From Paralithodes platypus (lineage: Eukaryota > Arthropoda > Malacostraca > Decapoda > Lithodidae), in contig CM064552.1 in the NCBI GenBank assembly GCA_032716605.1, positions 1,982,401 through 2,046,400 on the forward strand: DNA of 64,000 bases, in the 5' to 3' direction. The notes beneath the pieces are model-generated. The model was not told where the DNA came from and did no database searches. It saw nothing but the letters and a program-made list of their open reading frames with translations. Each line of letters opens with the position of its first letter. Within the stretch, counting starts at the first letter, position 1. Of this stretch, positions 22,851 through 63,259 are shown piece after piece. The position numbers were made by a program, and so were the translations under genes.

Positions 22851-22881
<31 letters not shown>

Positions 22882-23762
22882 TGATAATTACAAATAATGA
22901 TAAACAATACTTGTAATAGTAATGATAATAAGAAGAAAAAACGCTATATTTCGGTTTATGTATGTTCGTATGTATGTACTGTATGTATGCATGTGAGTCA
23001 GACAGACAGACAGACAGACAGACCAAGCGTACAGACGTGTGGATCAATGTTCATGTCTGTGTGTGTATGTATGTGCGTTTCTATGTGTGTGTGTGTGTGT
23101 TTGGTGGTGGTGGTGGGAGGGGGGATGCTATTGATCACCCACTAGTTCCTCCTAACCTACATATTAGTTACCCCTTGTAAAAAAAAAAAAAAAATCTTAT
23201 ACTTTTTTTTGTTTTTTTAACCTTTTCGATACGCCTTATATTTCCATATATATATATTTGTTGTTATCGCCCTTTTACAACTTTCGTAAATTATAGACTG
23301 ACTATTTCTATTACATATGCATAGTTCATTATTCCTATGTCTTCTATAGCATTCTATATACCTTGTCTTACCCTTCGTATAGTCGTTCTCTCTCCCTTTA
23401 TCTCTTTCTTTCCTCTTATAGTAGCCCTATTTACAAAACTGTTTAACCCTTTCTAATCTATCTTCTATTTTTCATTGTATGCCTTTTTTCCTGTCTTTTA
23501 AACCCTTTTATAACTCCCATTTTACTATGTTTATATTATTTGCGTGTGTCATGTTAATTATTTTGTCGAGTAAATACTATGCCGATTAAAAAAGGGAATG
23601 GATTTTGATGAAACTTGGTCAGCATATTAATTTCCTGCTTTTGAATGACTGATTAAACATATTGCACAGTACCTTCAGCCAATCGGCTCGAAATAGAGTT
23701 CTGTTGTCCAAAGCGAGCAAGTGCTAATTATAAGCTAAACAAAAATATGTATGTAATATAAC
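22795..23762. other. no gene; ATGT, GACA and GT microsatellites
   Basis: (atgt)n at 22815-22880, (gaca)n at 22998-23022 and GT repeats at 23055-23102. At 23578-23720 a stretch (aatggattttgatgaaactt) resembles the gaaccgat...ttggtgg repeat of 40.6 kb. The rest is AT-rich and unrecognised. Confidence 0.55.
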
Positions 23763-23977
23763 TTAACCCTTACAGTACCAGGGACGTCCTTTTCATCATA
23801 TTCTGGCAACTATTAGACGATGTTATTCAGCTTAGGAAGGACCTGTAGCAATACTAAGGCTTCAAAGTATTTTAACCAACCCTTCTAACTACCACAGATC
23901 CTTCCTAAGCTGCATAATAGTGTCTAAATATAGCTAGAATACAATATAGCACAGGTCACTAGCACTCAAGGGGTTAA
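23763..23977 (-). mobile_element. family A TTAA element
   Basis: TTAAcccttacagtaccaggg to caggtcactagcactcaagggg TTAA. It shares its right TTAA with the following family C copy. 215 bp. Confidence 0.85.
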
Positions 23978-24340
23978 GGGGAGGCTGGCCGTTGGTTTGG
24001 TCTATTCATTCATTTATTTTGTTTAGTTTCCTCCCTAGACCTCCATCAAGCTTAGAAAAACACCCCCTCGACCCCCCTTCAAGATAAATTTGTACATTTT
24101 TCGGTAGAAAAATGTCCCAGCCGAAGGCCGGTTCCTCTTAAAATTGCAGGCTCGCTATCGCTCGCCAGGAAATAATCGACACCTAAATGGCACGAAAGGT
24201 CGTAAAATTGACAACGAAATGGGACGAAAGGTGTTAAAATCGCCAAACTAATGGGCGGCGAACGTCTTATAATCTCAAAACTAGTGGGGCTAAACATTAG
24301 GGAGAAGGAGGTCCAGAAAAAACGGTCTGCTTCCCCTTAA
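23974..24340 (+). mobile_element. family C TTAA element
   Basis: TTAAggggaggctggccgttg to acggtctgcttccccTTAA; gccgaaggccgg and ggctcgctatcgctcgccag intact. 367 bp. Confidence 0.88.
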
Positions 24341-24590
24341 ATTATGTGACGCACCCCCCCCCCACACCTTTTAGTCGGCCCCTCCCTCTCCACCAACATC
24401 AGAGCAAAACAAAAATTGCTTGATGTTTCCCGATTTTCGAGGTAATACTGTTTTGTTATTCACCGTCTCCACTCTCACATTTGGAATTTAGTGATGGTTT
24501 ATCGTGGAATTTGGTGACTATGGTACACTCAGACACCATAATTTCTAGCCCACTCATACAAATTCATGGATTTCATGGAGGGAGGTGAAG
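24341..24590. other. no gene recognised
   Basis: Unique sequence; its last 50 bp (aaattcatggatttcatgga plus gggaggtg) is repeated at 24674-24707 inside the GATA/GACA block. Confidence 0.45.
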
Positions 24591-24593
24591 ACA

Positions 24594-24727
24594 GACAGAC
24601 AGATAGATAGATATACAGATAGATAGACAGATAGACAGACAGACAGATAGATAGATACATAGATAGATAGATACTAAATTCATGGATTTCATGGAGGGAG
24701 GTGCAGGCAGACAGACAGACAGATAGA

Positions 24728-24783
<56 letters not shown>

Positions 24784-24816
24784 TAGATAAACAGACAGAC
24801 AGACAGACAGACAGAC

Positions 24817-24869
<53 letters not shown>

Positions 24870-24924
24870 GGCAAACAGACAAATAGATAGATAGACAGAC
24901 AAATAGATAGATAGACAGACAGAC

Positions 24925-24991
<67 letters not shown>

Positions 24992-25040
24992 TAGACAGAC
25001 AGATATATAGACAGACAGACAGCCAGCCAGCCAGCCAGCC

Positions 25041-25071
<31 letters not shown>

Positions 25072-25250
25072 TAGATACAGGCAATACTACACTAAATTAA
25101 AAAATCAATTGAAGTTAGATAGATAGATAGACAGAAAGATAATACTACACTAAATTATAAAATCAATTGAAGTTAGATAGATAGATAGATAGACAGATAG
25201 ACAGATAGACAGAAAGATAATACTACACTCAATTATTAAATCAATTGAAG
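24594..25250 (+). repeat. GATA/GACA tetranucleotide block plus 70-bp repeat
   Basis: Mixed agac/agat tetramers with ccag at 25021-25042. From 25081 three ~60-75-bp units (aatactacactaaattataa plus aatcaattgaagttagatag) are joined by GATA runs. Cys/Leu/Ser frames on the minus strand are artefacts. Confidence 0.93.
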
Positions 25251-25334
25251 ATAAGTATAGGCTCCAGTTTTACACTATCAACGTCCCCTCCTCTCCCCCT
25301 CCTAACCTTCAAGAATAGACACATTTATGATTAC

Positions 25335-25695
25335 TTAAGGGGGGTCACCGTTTTTAGATTATCTTTCTCTCCTTTTCTCTCTTTCCCTGGCTTATATCCA
25401 TTCGGCCCCATTCAGCCAACTGTTTTAAGACGTTTATCCCCATCCAGGTGTCGATTTCTTCCTGACGAGCGATAGCGAGTCAGCATTGTATGAAGAAAAA
25501 TCGAAAAATGTACAAATTTAGCTTGCTGTCAAAATAAAAATATATATATATATGCTGGCTCGCTACCGCTCGCCAGGAAAATATTGACACCGGGATGGGG
25601 TAAACGTCTTATAACAGTAGGCTGAATGGGGCCGAATGGATACAAGCCAAAGAGAGAGGGAGAGAAAGAGAAAAAAAGCGAGGTGGGCTCCCATC
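25335..25695 (+). mobile_element. family B fold-back element, right end decayed
   Basis: TTAAggggggtcaccgttttt at left; arms ggcttatatccattcggccc / gggccgaatggatacaagcc; the right end is gcgaggtgggctcccatcat without TTAA. Confidence 0.78.
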
Positions 25696-25739
25696 ATTAC
25701 TGAGGGCATAACGGCCTCGCCTATCTGGTGCGAGGAGGG

Positions 25740-26283
25740 TCTTTTGGAACCATCCCTGTTTCACTCCATTAGTTGGTGATTTTAAGACGTTTCACCTCAT
25801 TGGCCGCGTTAGTCGAAAACATTTGACCCCATTCAATTGACCACTTGCGAGTTTCGTTCTATAAGGAAGTTGGATTTGTAGACATCGATATTTAGCAGAA
25901 TTAGCAGTTAAATACGGTTGTAGTTCATTTATATATGCATAAAATCCAATTCAACCTACTCTTTAGCCATCAGCAACCTACGTTATTATGGCATTTCTGT
26001 TTACTATCGATGTCTACAGCTTCAACTTCCTTATAGCCTGAAACTCGTAAGTGGTCAATTGTCGATTTTTATTACTGGGTGAGCGAGAGCATGTCTGTAA
26101 TTTTGGGAGAAATCTGGGCATGTTTGTACTGTATTGAAAAATTGACTTATTTGGCTTGAAGGGAGTGTGTGTGTGTGTGTGTGTATATGTATATGTGTGT
26201 GTGTGTGTGTGTGATTAAAAGGGGTATGGAGAGCCTTTCTTTTCTTTAGTCTAGGGGCAAACTAAATATACTTTGCTGGAAAA
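25740..26283 (-). mobile_element. old family C element interrupted by another MITE
   Basis: Diverged family C words (actccattagttggtgattt, tgtcgatttttattactggg, gagcgagagcatg, tctaggggcaaacta) surround the insert 25845-26063 and a GT microsatellite at 26165-26212. Confidence 0.5.
25845..26063. mobile_element. MITE with ~55-bp terminal inverted repeats, no TTAA
   Basis: Left arm caattgaccacttgcgagtt, tcgttctataaggaagttgg, atttgtagacatcgat. Right arm is the near-exact reverse: atcgatgtctacagcttcaa, cttccttatagcctgaaact, cgtaagtggtcaattg. About 219 bp. Target duplication is unclear. Confidence 0.7.
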
Positions 26284-26349
26284 TGCCAATCTCATTTCAT
26301 TCAACCAACTTATAATAACCCCAAAACGTCCCACCAGATAGTGTGTTAG

Positions 26350-26772
26350 TTAAGGGGAGGCAGTTGGTTTTTCGAGTCCTCCTCCTCCCTCATGTTTAGC
26401 CTTATTAGTTATGAGATTACAAGACATTCGCCCAATTAGTTTGGCGATTTTCAGACCTTTGGCCCCATTTCTTTGCCAATATTAAGACCTTTCCTGCTAT
26501 TTAGGTGTAAAAAAAAAATCCTGGCGAGCAATAGCGAGCCTGTATTTGAAGAGGAATCAGCCTTCGGCCGGGATAATTGTCTACCGACAAATTTACACAT
26601 TTATCTTGAAAGGGGGTCTAGGGTGTGTTTTATCTTGAAAGGGGGTCTAGGGTGTGTTTTATCTTGAAAGGGGGTCTAGGGTGTGTTTTATCTTGAAAGG
26701 GGGTCTAGGGTGTGTTTTTGTTTTAGCTTGATGGAGGTCTAGCGAGGAAGCTAAGACAATATATATTAATAA

Positions 26773-26842
<70 letters not shown>

Positions 26843-26860
26843 AGTACTATGCCCCCTTAA
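26350..26860 (-). mobile_element. family C element enlarged by tandem repeats
   Basis: TTAAggggaggcagttggttt to actatgccccсTTAA-type right end. It contains four 30-bp repeats (26602-26721) and a 60-bp (at)n run at 26776-26836, giving 511 bp rather than ~335. Confidence 0.82.
26602..26721 (+). repeat. 30-bp tandem repeat, 4 copies, inside family C
   Basis: Unit tatcttgaaagggggtctag plus ggtgtgtttt, a segment that occurs once in other family C copies. Confidence 0.92.
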
Positions 26861-27149
26861 GTTAGCGGAAGGAATAGCCAGGTTTATAATAACGTAATTA
26901 CTGGGGCATAAAGACTCGCTAATTACACCAACAACAACAACAACAACAACAGCAACACCAAAGATAATTACCTCTTTACATAATTACCTCCATAATTAAG
27001 GTGATTAGGACAACAGGTGGCCGTACTTACCGGAGTTAACCCTTTCAGTACCGTGGACGAGTTTATGGGGTGTGGGATCGAACGCGGGACTAAACGCTCA
27101 TGAGCCAGTCGCTTATATACTAACTGTCACACACACACACACACACACA

Positions 27150-27460
27150 CGTCGGTTAAGCTGAGTGGTTTAACCCTTTCACGCACATATGGCGCAGAGG
27201 TTGTCAGATTAGCAATAAGAAATAGAGTTCTCTCACTCTTATAATTACCTCCCCAAAATTTGTTTTCTGCCCACAGCTAACTCAAAGACAAATGCAGAGG
27301 TTGAAGTAACTAAACTAAAGGTTTCTAAATACCCCTGATGGTAACAAAGGATTTAAAGTATCCATAATAGGCTCAAAATCGCGTCATATGTCGGAGAGGG
27401 TTAAGGTGCCGTGCGCTGACCATGATATCGAGGGTTCAAGTCCTCTAGAATCCTAAAGTA
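27150..27460 (+). mobile_element. tRNA-like sequence split by a family D element
   Basis: The left part gctgagtggtttaa (27160-27173) resembles a tRNA A-box/D-arm and the right part ttaaggtgccgtgcgctgac continues it, with a B-box gagggttcaagtcc at about 27429. A 231-bp family D element lies between, at the TTAA of the D-loop. Confidence 0.5.
27170..27404 (-). mobile_element. family D TTAA element in a tRNA-like sequence
   Basis: TTAAccctttcacgcacatatgg to aaaatcgcgtcatatgtcggagaggg TTAA. 235 bp. Confidence 0.88.
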
Positions 27461-27719
27461 ATTGTTTGGCTATCCTGATGGACATGGTTGTATCGAGTTC
27501 CATTCCTAACCAAGCTGCTCAACTATCAGCTTGAATTACCCTACACGTACTTCTCACCAGTGCATCTGTGTATGTACTATGGTGGGAATTCAGGCACCTC
27601 ACGGTCGCCAAAGGTCGCATGTGACCTCGTAGTTAAGGTAGAATAAGCATTGTACTGTACCATGGTTGAGAAATGTCTGTAGGTTGTCATGCAAGTGAAC
27701 AGTAAACCAACAATTATAG

Positions 27720-27720
<1 letters not shown>
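27461..27720. other. no gene recognised
   Basis: Continuation of the tRNA-like SINE body followed by unique sequence. Confidence 0.4.
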
Positions 27721-27721
<1 letters not shown>

Positions 27722-27798
<77 letters not shown>

Positions 27799-28016
27799 CG
27801 CACAGGGTATAAATATAATCCCCCTCCCCGCTCAGTGTTAAAATGTATCTTCCTCCCCTCTCCCCACCCAAAATGTATCCTCCTCCACTCTCCCCACCCA
27901 AAATGTATCCTCCTCCTCCCCTCCCCCACCCAAAATGTATCCTCCTCTCCTCCCCTACCCAAAATGTATCCTCCCCTCCCCCACCCAAAATGTATCCTCC
28001 TCCTCCTACCCCTCCC
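27722..28016. repeat. (CA)n followed by a C-rich minisatellite
   Basis: (ac)37 at 27722-27796, then about six units of aaaatgtatcctcctcccct plus ccccaccc. Confidence 0.92.
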
Positions 28017-28039
28017 CCCCCCCAACCCCCCACTTGTCC

Positions 28040-28195
28040 TCCAAGCTAAGGTCAGATTACGTCAGAGGCCCCCCCCCCCCTACTACTACTACTATGGGCA
28101 GCTAAAGGTCAGCTTCCCAAGGTCCTACTGACGTATTTATCACATAGGCTGACCCAGTTTATACAAAGGTCCTTCATGTTGACGTCAGATGCCAG
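28040..28195. promoter_or_regulatory. enhancer-like cluster of CRE and nuclear-receptor half-sites
   Basis: Three CRE-type words (ttacgtca 28057, tgacgta 28129, tgacgtca 28180) alternate with aaggtca at 28048, aaggtca at 28105, gctgaccc at 28148 and two aaggtcc words. It is more GC-rich than its flanks. Candidate regulatory element for the XKR gene or an unseen gene. Confidence 0.35.
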
Positions 28196-28504
28196 ACGGG
28201 CCAGGGATAGGTTTGTTGTGGTTATGTTTTTTGTAGTTGGTGTTGTAGTTGTTTACAAAATGTGTTGTTGTGGTTGATGGGTTTTATTTTATTTTATTTT
28301 TTATTGTTTTATTTTTTATTTTTAGGGGGGGGAGGATATCTGTGTTTTAAGGCACTTTTAACTTGTCATCATATTATGATGATATACCTGTAGTATTTGA
28401 CATTTAGCAAAGTCTTAATATCCTCCTTAAAATCTCCAAGCAAATGTTGTTGAACACTGCAAAGGTTTAGCTAACCATCAGAGGTTAAAATTAGCACCAT
28501 ATCT
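28196..28504. other. no gene recognised
   Basis: GT- and T-rich, with a short attttattttattttttatt run. Confidence 0.4.
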
Positions 28505-28785
28505 GTTAACCTTTTCAGTATTCGGGGTAGCTTTTTCACTTACTTTTGCTATTAGGTGTTTTATGCAATTGAGGAAGGATCTCTTATGTATCAACAAAGT
28601 ATAAATAATATAGAGAGGCACTAAGAAAAACAAAATCACCAGAATATTTTGTGACGTACTAAGAAAAACTTTAGCAAGTTCTCTATTCAACCTCTAACTC
28701 TATCAAACTATTCTTAAGCTAGTCTAATAATAGCCAGAGTATTATTAAGAAACATGTCATCGTATCCTGAAGAGTTTTTTGACGC
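28505..28785. mobile_element. old family A-like element
   Basis: TTAAccttttcagtattcgggg at left, internal tgcaattgaggaaggatctc and agtctaataatagccagagt, ending tcgtatcctgaagagttttt; enlarged and diverged. Confidence 0.5.
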
Positions 28786-28924
28786 AATACTGAAATATAA
28801 CTTCTTTATAATTTATTAAAATGTCCCCATTTATAGTTGGTTTCCTCTGAACACTGCATTCCCAATCTTGCAAACAGAAGCTATTTAGTACTGTCAATTA
28901 TTCAAATCTCTCCCTCACATAATG

Positions 28925-29238
28925 TTATGTATTTATTATTTTTAACTTTCCTCCCAAGACTTCCATCAAGCTAAATACAAACATCTCCAAGATCCCCCCC
29001 CCCCCCTCCCCCCTTCTAGATAAACTTGTTCATTTTTTCGGTAGAAACATTTCCCGTCCAAAGGCCGATTTCTCCTAAATTACAGGCTCGCTATTGCTCG
29101 CCAGGAATAGTATCTACCCTAAATGGCACGAAAGGTCCTAAAATGGACAAACTAATAAGGCGAACGTCTTAATATCTCAAAACTAATGGGGATAAACATG
29201 GAGAAGGGGAGCCAGAAAACCCATCCATCCACCCTTAA
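28925..29238 (+). mobile_element. family C element, termini modified
   Basis: Contains ctcccaagacttccatcaag, tcggtagaaacatttcccgt, ggctcgctattgctcgccag and aatggggataaacatggaga; the end catccatccacccTTAAg replaces the usual CTCCCCTTAA. Confidence 0.65.
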
Positions 29239-30410
29239 GTTATATTCTGCCCAAACGTTATTGCAATCCACAAGTAATTTTCAACAACAACAACAACAAC
29301 AACAACACTATGTAACAACAATACTCCTTGGCTTCACACGAAGGGGAGCCAGAAAACCCATCCATCCACCCTTAAAAAGGGGAGACTCCAGTGCGCTTCC
29401 TAACTCAGCTTCTATAAGAGACTCATTGCTGGCCTTTTGACACATATATGCTAAAGGTGTAACGGTGACTCGCTGAAATTTTCATCGTCCTATGTTCACG
29501 CGCGCGCGTGAGCGCATTTTTAGTTTTTTTGTACTAAATATCTGATGATCCCAAATCCACTTTGCAAAATTGTTTTATATTGTGCATGAGGTACCCTATA
29601 TAGACTGTCTACAACTCCTCCGAAGCATATTGCCAAGTTGATACGTGATCGTGGTTAAAACCGCTGGTAAATTATCAATATAACTAATTTACCCAATTTT
29701 TTACCATAAATAAATCATTTGAGTATGGAAAATATTTCCCAAACTCAAAAAGCTTCAGAGGGAGTGTGTATGTATACTAGTTCTACTTATATGGCGAAAT
29801 TGGAGACAATCGGACAGTAAATGGCTGATTCATCAGCATATTAGGTGAATAAACATGCACTATTCATGAATAAAGATTTAAATTTACTCGTAGGTAAAAC
29901 GTATTCTAGGTTGAGCCCGTGAGCAATTTTCCTTGAGTTACCCCTACAATCGTTTCTTCCCGTATAGTGCCACCCGCTCGCAAAGAAAACCTGATAATTT
30001 GGGGGACTAAACTATTTTATATTAATATTTATAAGTAAAAAAATGACAAAAACGAAGATTTTGGGACCCCCCCAAGGGGGCCCTAGGGATATCCTATGGG
30101 TGTTTATGCCCTCATATGACCATTTATATTGCATACAGCATCCCTTTAGACTACAGACACCAAAACAAAAAAAATTGTGGCTGAAAAAAAAAATCTCGTT
30201 TTTCGGGGGTCGAAGTCGAACCCCCGGCCCGGGGGGTTATGGATGCGATATGTTTTTGTGTTCCTTCCTATGCTATTCTCCTATGTTGAAAGAAGCAGTT
30301 TACAGAGAGAAAACAAAAACTTGAAATGTTGACCAGAGCCAAAAAAAAAAATGGAGCCTCCCCTAAGTTATATTCTGCCCAAACGTCATTGCAATCCACA
30401 AGTAATTTTC

Positions 30411-30450
<40 letters not shown>

Positions 30451-30490
30451 CTATGTAACAACAATACTCCTTGGCTTCACACGACATACT
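29203..30490 (+). repeat. dispersed direct duplication around an unknown 1-kb block
   Basis: A ~105-bp segment (gttatattctgcccaaacgt ... (caa)n ... ctccttggcttcacacga) at 29235-29343 recurs at 30363-30484, and the family C end at 29203-29238 recurs at 29341-29376. Between them is an unrecognised block with a perfect palindrome tcacgcgcgcgcgtga (29493-29508) and C/G-run-rich text near 30065-30235. A 93-codon frame at 30043-30324 has no similarity I can recognise. Confidence 0.7.
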
Positions 30491-30557
30491 ATAGTCAATA
30501 ATCGATTTGTCTTGCCCACAAACTCCAATCAATCACAGAGGATTTCGTTCGGGAGAG

Positions 30558-30773
30558 TTAACCCCTTCAGTACCGGCGACGTCTGTTGTATTTTATTCTA
30601 GCTATATTTAGACGATCCTGTTCAGTTTAACAAGGACCTGTGGTTGTAAGAAAAGGTTAAGTGAGATAGTTCCAAGCCTGTTTATTGCTGGAGGCACTTT
30701 TTAAACTGAATATAATTATATAATAGAAGCCAGAATAAAGATACAAGGACGGCACTGGTACTGAACGGGTTAA
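30558..30773 (+). mobile_element. family A TTAA element at the head of an array
   Basis: TTAAccccttcagtaccggcgacg to ggacggcactggtactgaacggg TTAA. 216 bp. Confidence 0.9.
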
Positions 30774-31430
30774 TAAAGATACAAGGACGGCACTGGTACT
30801 GAACGGGTGGACGGCACTGGTACTGAACGGGTGGACGGCACTGGTACTGAACGGGTTAATAAAGATACAAGGACGGCACTGGTACTGAACGGGTTAATAA
30901 AGATACAAGGACGGCACTGGTACTGAACGGGTTAATAAAGATACAAGGACGGCACTGGTACTGAACGGGTTAATAAAGATACAAGGACGGCACTGGTACT
31001 GAACGGGTTAATAAAGATACAAGGACGGCACTGCTACTGAACGGGTTAATAAAGATACAAGGACGGCACTGGTACTGAACGGGTTAATAAAGATACAAGG
31101 ACGGCACTGGTACTGAACGGGTTAATAAAGATACAAGGACGGCACTGGTACTGAACGGGTTAATAATGATACAAGGACGGCACTGGTGTTGAACGGGTTA
31201 ATAAAGATACAAGGACGGCACTGGTACTGAACGGGTTAATAAAGATACAAGGACGGCACTGGTACTGAACGGGTTAATAAAGATACAAGGACGGCACTGG
31301 TGTTGAACGGGTTAATAAAGATACAAGGACGGCACTGGTACTGAACAGGTTAATTAAGATACAAGGACGGCACTGGTACTGAACGGGTTAATAAAGATAC
31401 AAGGACGGCACTGGTACTGAACGGGTTAAA
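30736..31430 (+). repeat. 38-bp tandem array built from a family A terminus, about 17 copies
   Basis: Unit taataaagatacaaggacgg plus cactggtactgaacgggt, identical to the final 38 bp of the adjacent family A element. Two early 19-bp half units (ggacggcactggtactgaac plus gggt) at 30808-30850 and a few point variants. Confidence 0.95.
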
Positions 31431-32300
<870 letters not shown>

Positions 32301-32568
32301 CAAGGTGATTCAATAAATATTTTCAATACTTCCACAATAACGGAGACTCACCCCGAGGATCATAGAGCAACATGGTCTTATAATTGTTTGGGTAATACGT
32401 TTTTAAGAGTCTGAAAACGTATATTTAATCATCCTCTATACCAGCTTATTGATATGCATCCACCTGCTCCTCATTACCTTTTGGGCTTAATTTTTAGCAC
32501 GTCCGTCTCTGTGTAATGTATAACGTCAAAGTCAATCTCCTAAATGGTTTCTTTTTATTCTTTCACAG

Positions 32569-32618
32569 ATTTTCCTCCGCCACATCTACCCTCCTTGAAC
32601 CCTGATACTAGAGAACCT
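32569..32618 (+). other. possible 50-nt 5' non-coding exon
   Basis: A good acceptor (tttttattctttcacag) ends at 32568 and a consensus donor gtgagt starts at 32619. The 50 nt between them have no conserved reading frame. It could be an untranslated leader exon of the XKR gene 1.25 kb downstream, but no transcript evidence exists here. Confidence 0.25.
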
Positions 32619-32848
32619 GTGAGTATGGCCTCGCAGTGACTTGCAATGGATGTACCTCCACCTCACCAACGCAACACATCAATAACCTACAGATCACCAG
32701 ATGAGTAAGATGAGTACAAGGAAGGATATGTACAGTACGAGGTGAAGACGACAGGAGAAACACCTGACACGAGAGGGACACAAGTACTAAGTCAAGAGAA
32801 TACGTATGGTGAGAGTAGTCAGAGATATTCAAGCCTTTACTCATGATT

Positions 32849-33873
32849 AATCTGGAAATAGACACTGCTACATAATCAGAAGAGCGATACTTGTAGGACT
32901 GTTGATCTTCCTAACAATACCAATAATGATAGAATCACAGGATGGCAACAAACTCAAAATTCAAGAAGCTGAGTCTTCAAATTCTGCCACTGCGGGTTCC
33001 GAGTCAGTAATCACTGATGCTACAGAATTTGAATGTAATCTAGAATTGCAATATTTATGCAGTCTATAAAATCTAATGCTACATATTCTACAATTATAAG
33101 ACCTGAATCGGTATTCCCTGTAGTCACGAAATCTAAATCTACAAATTCCATACCTGCAGACTTTTAGTTAATAATCCTGCACAGTATATAATTCGAAACT
33201 CCATTTTCTACAACTGCTTTCTCTGCATCGCCGACTCCCCTTGCTGTAGAATCTGAAAATACAAATTCTCAAACTGTGAGTCCTGATTAAGCAATGCCAT
33301 ACACTGCAGAATATGAAACTGTAGCTTGTGTCAGCGATTTTCAAAGGTACTATACTCCATTCTATGAAACTATTAAGCTGCAGAGTGTACAATTACGATT
33401 TTTTACTCAATGATTATTCAACCTGTGAGTCGAACATAATTACTTCTAAAACTGCAACTTCTGAAGCTACAGCTCTAAGATAAGTTTGGGCTTATTTAAA
33501 ATAAATCCAGCCCTGAAACAACAACCCTTGAAATCTATATGTGAAAGTACAACAAAAAGAATTTGAAGCTTCCACTCATGAAAATAAATCTCAGTCAATC
33601 ATCCAGTAGCCCATCTCAAAATCTCTATAAAGGGGATTAGCACACCCCTAGGATAAAGAAGAGAGGGAACAGAAAGGAAGACAACAAAGGGATTGACGCC
33701 TGGTAAACGCAGGCAGTACTTCTCAAAAATAATTATCAGAATAAGCAATTACCCTGAAAAAAGAATCCCTCAAAGTGCAATTTCTACAAAAATCTCTGAA
33801 AAACAATTTCCGAGACTGAGTCTTATAAACAAGTCTCCAAATTACGAATCCAGAAGCTACCATCACTTTACCC
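32849..33873 (+). other. upstream leader with Ser/Thr/Glu-rich, frame-broken coding-like text
   Basis: Just upstream of the XKR start, short open stretches switch frame every 80-200 nt and repeatedly read as Ser/Thr/Glu/Ala-rich peptide (for example SSNSATAGSESVITDATE and VESENTNSQTVSP). The first stretch is preceded by a hydrophobic run read from about 32885 (ILVGLLIFLTIPIMI). It could be 5' UTR plus an old degenerate minisatellite of unit roughly aaattctgaaactac, or a decayed secreted-protein gene. No intact ORF above 63 codons is present. Confidence 0.35.
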
Positions 33874-63013
<29,140 letters not shown>

Positions 63014-63228
63014 GTGAGGCACAGAGAGAGAGAGAGAGAGAGAAAGGGGAAAATATAATACAGTAAACACCCTTTTATTCAAAATTCAAATATCCAAAAA
63101 TTTCAGTTGTGCAAAGTTTTTGCTATCCATATTTTTCACTAGTTTTCATGTATATAAGCCTCTCTGGGTGCTTAATTGCATCAATTTAACCTTTCTGAAG
63201 TAGACATACCTTGAATTAGATAATAATT

Positions 63229-63259
<31 letters not shown>

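Noticed and set aside
24529..25084. Cys/Leu/Ser-rich frames of up to 131 codons on the minus strand
   Set aside because: Direct translation of GATA/GACA tetranucleotide repeats.
30043..30324. 93-codon frame with PPQGGP and KKKISFFGG segments
   Set aside because: No similarity recognised, flanked by repeats and homopolymers; kept only as part of an unknown block.
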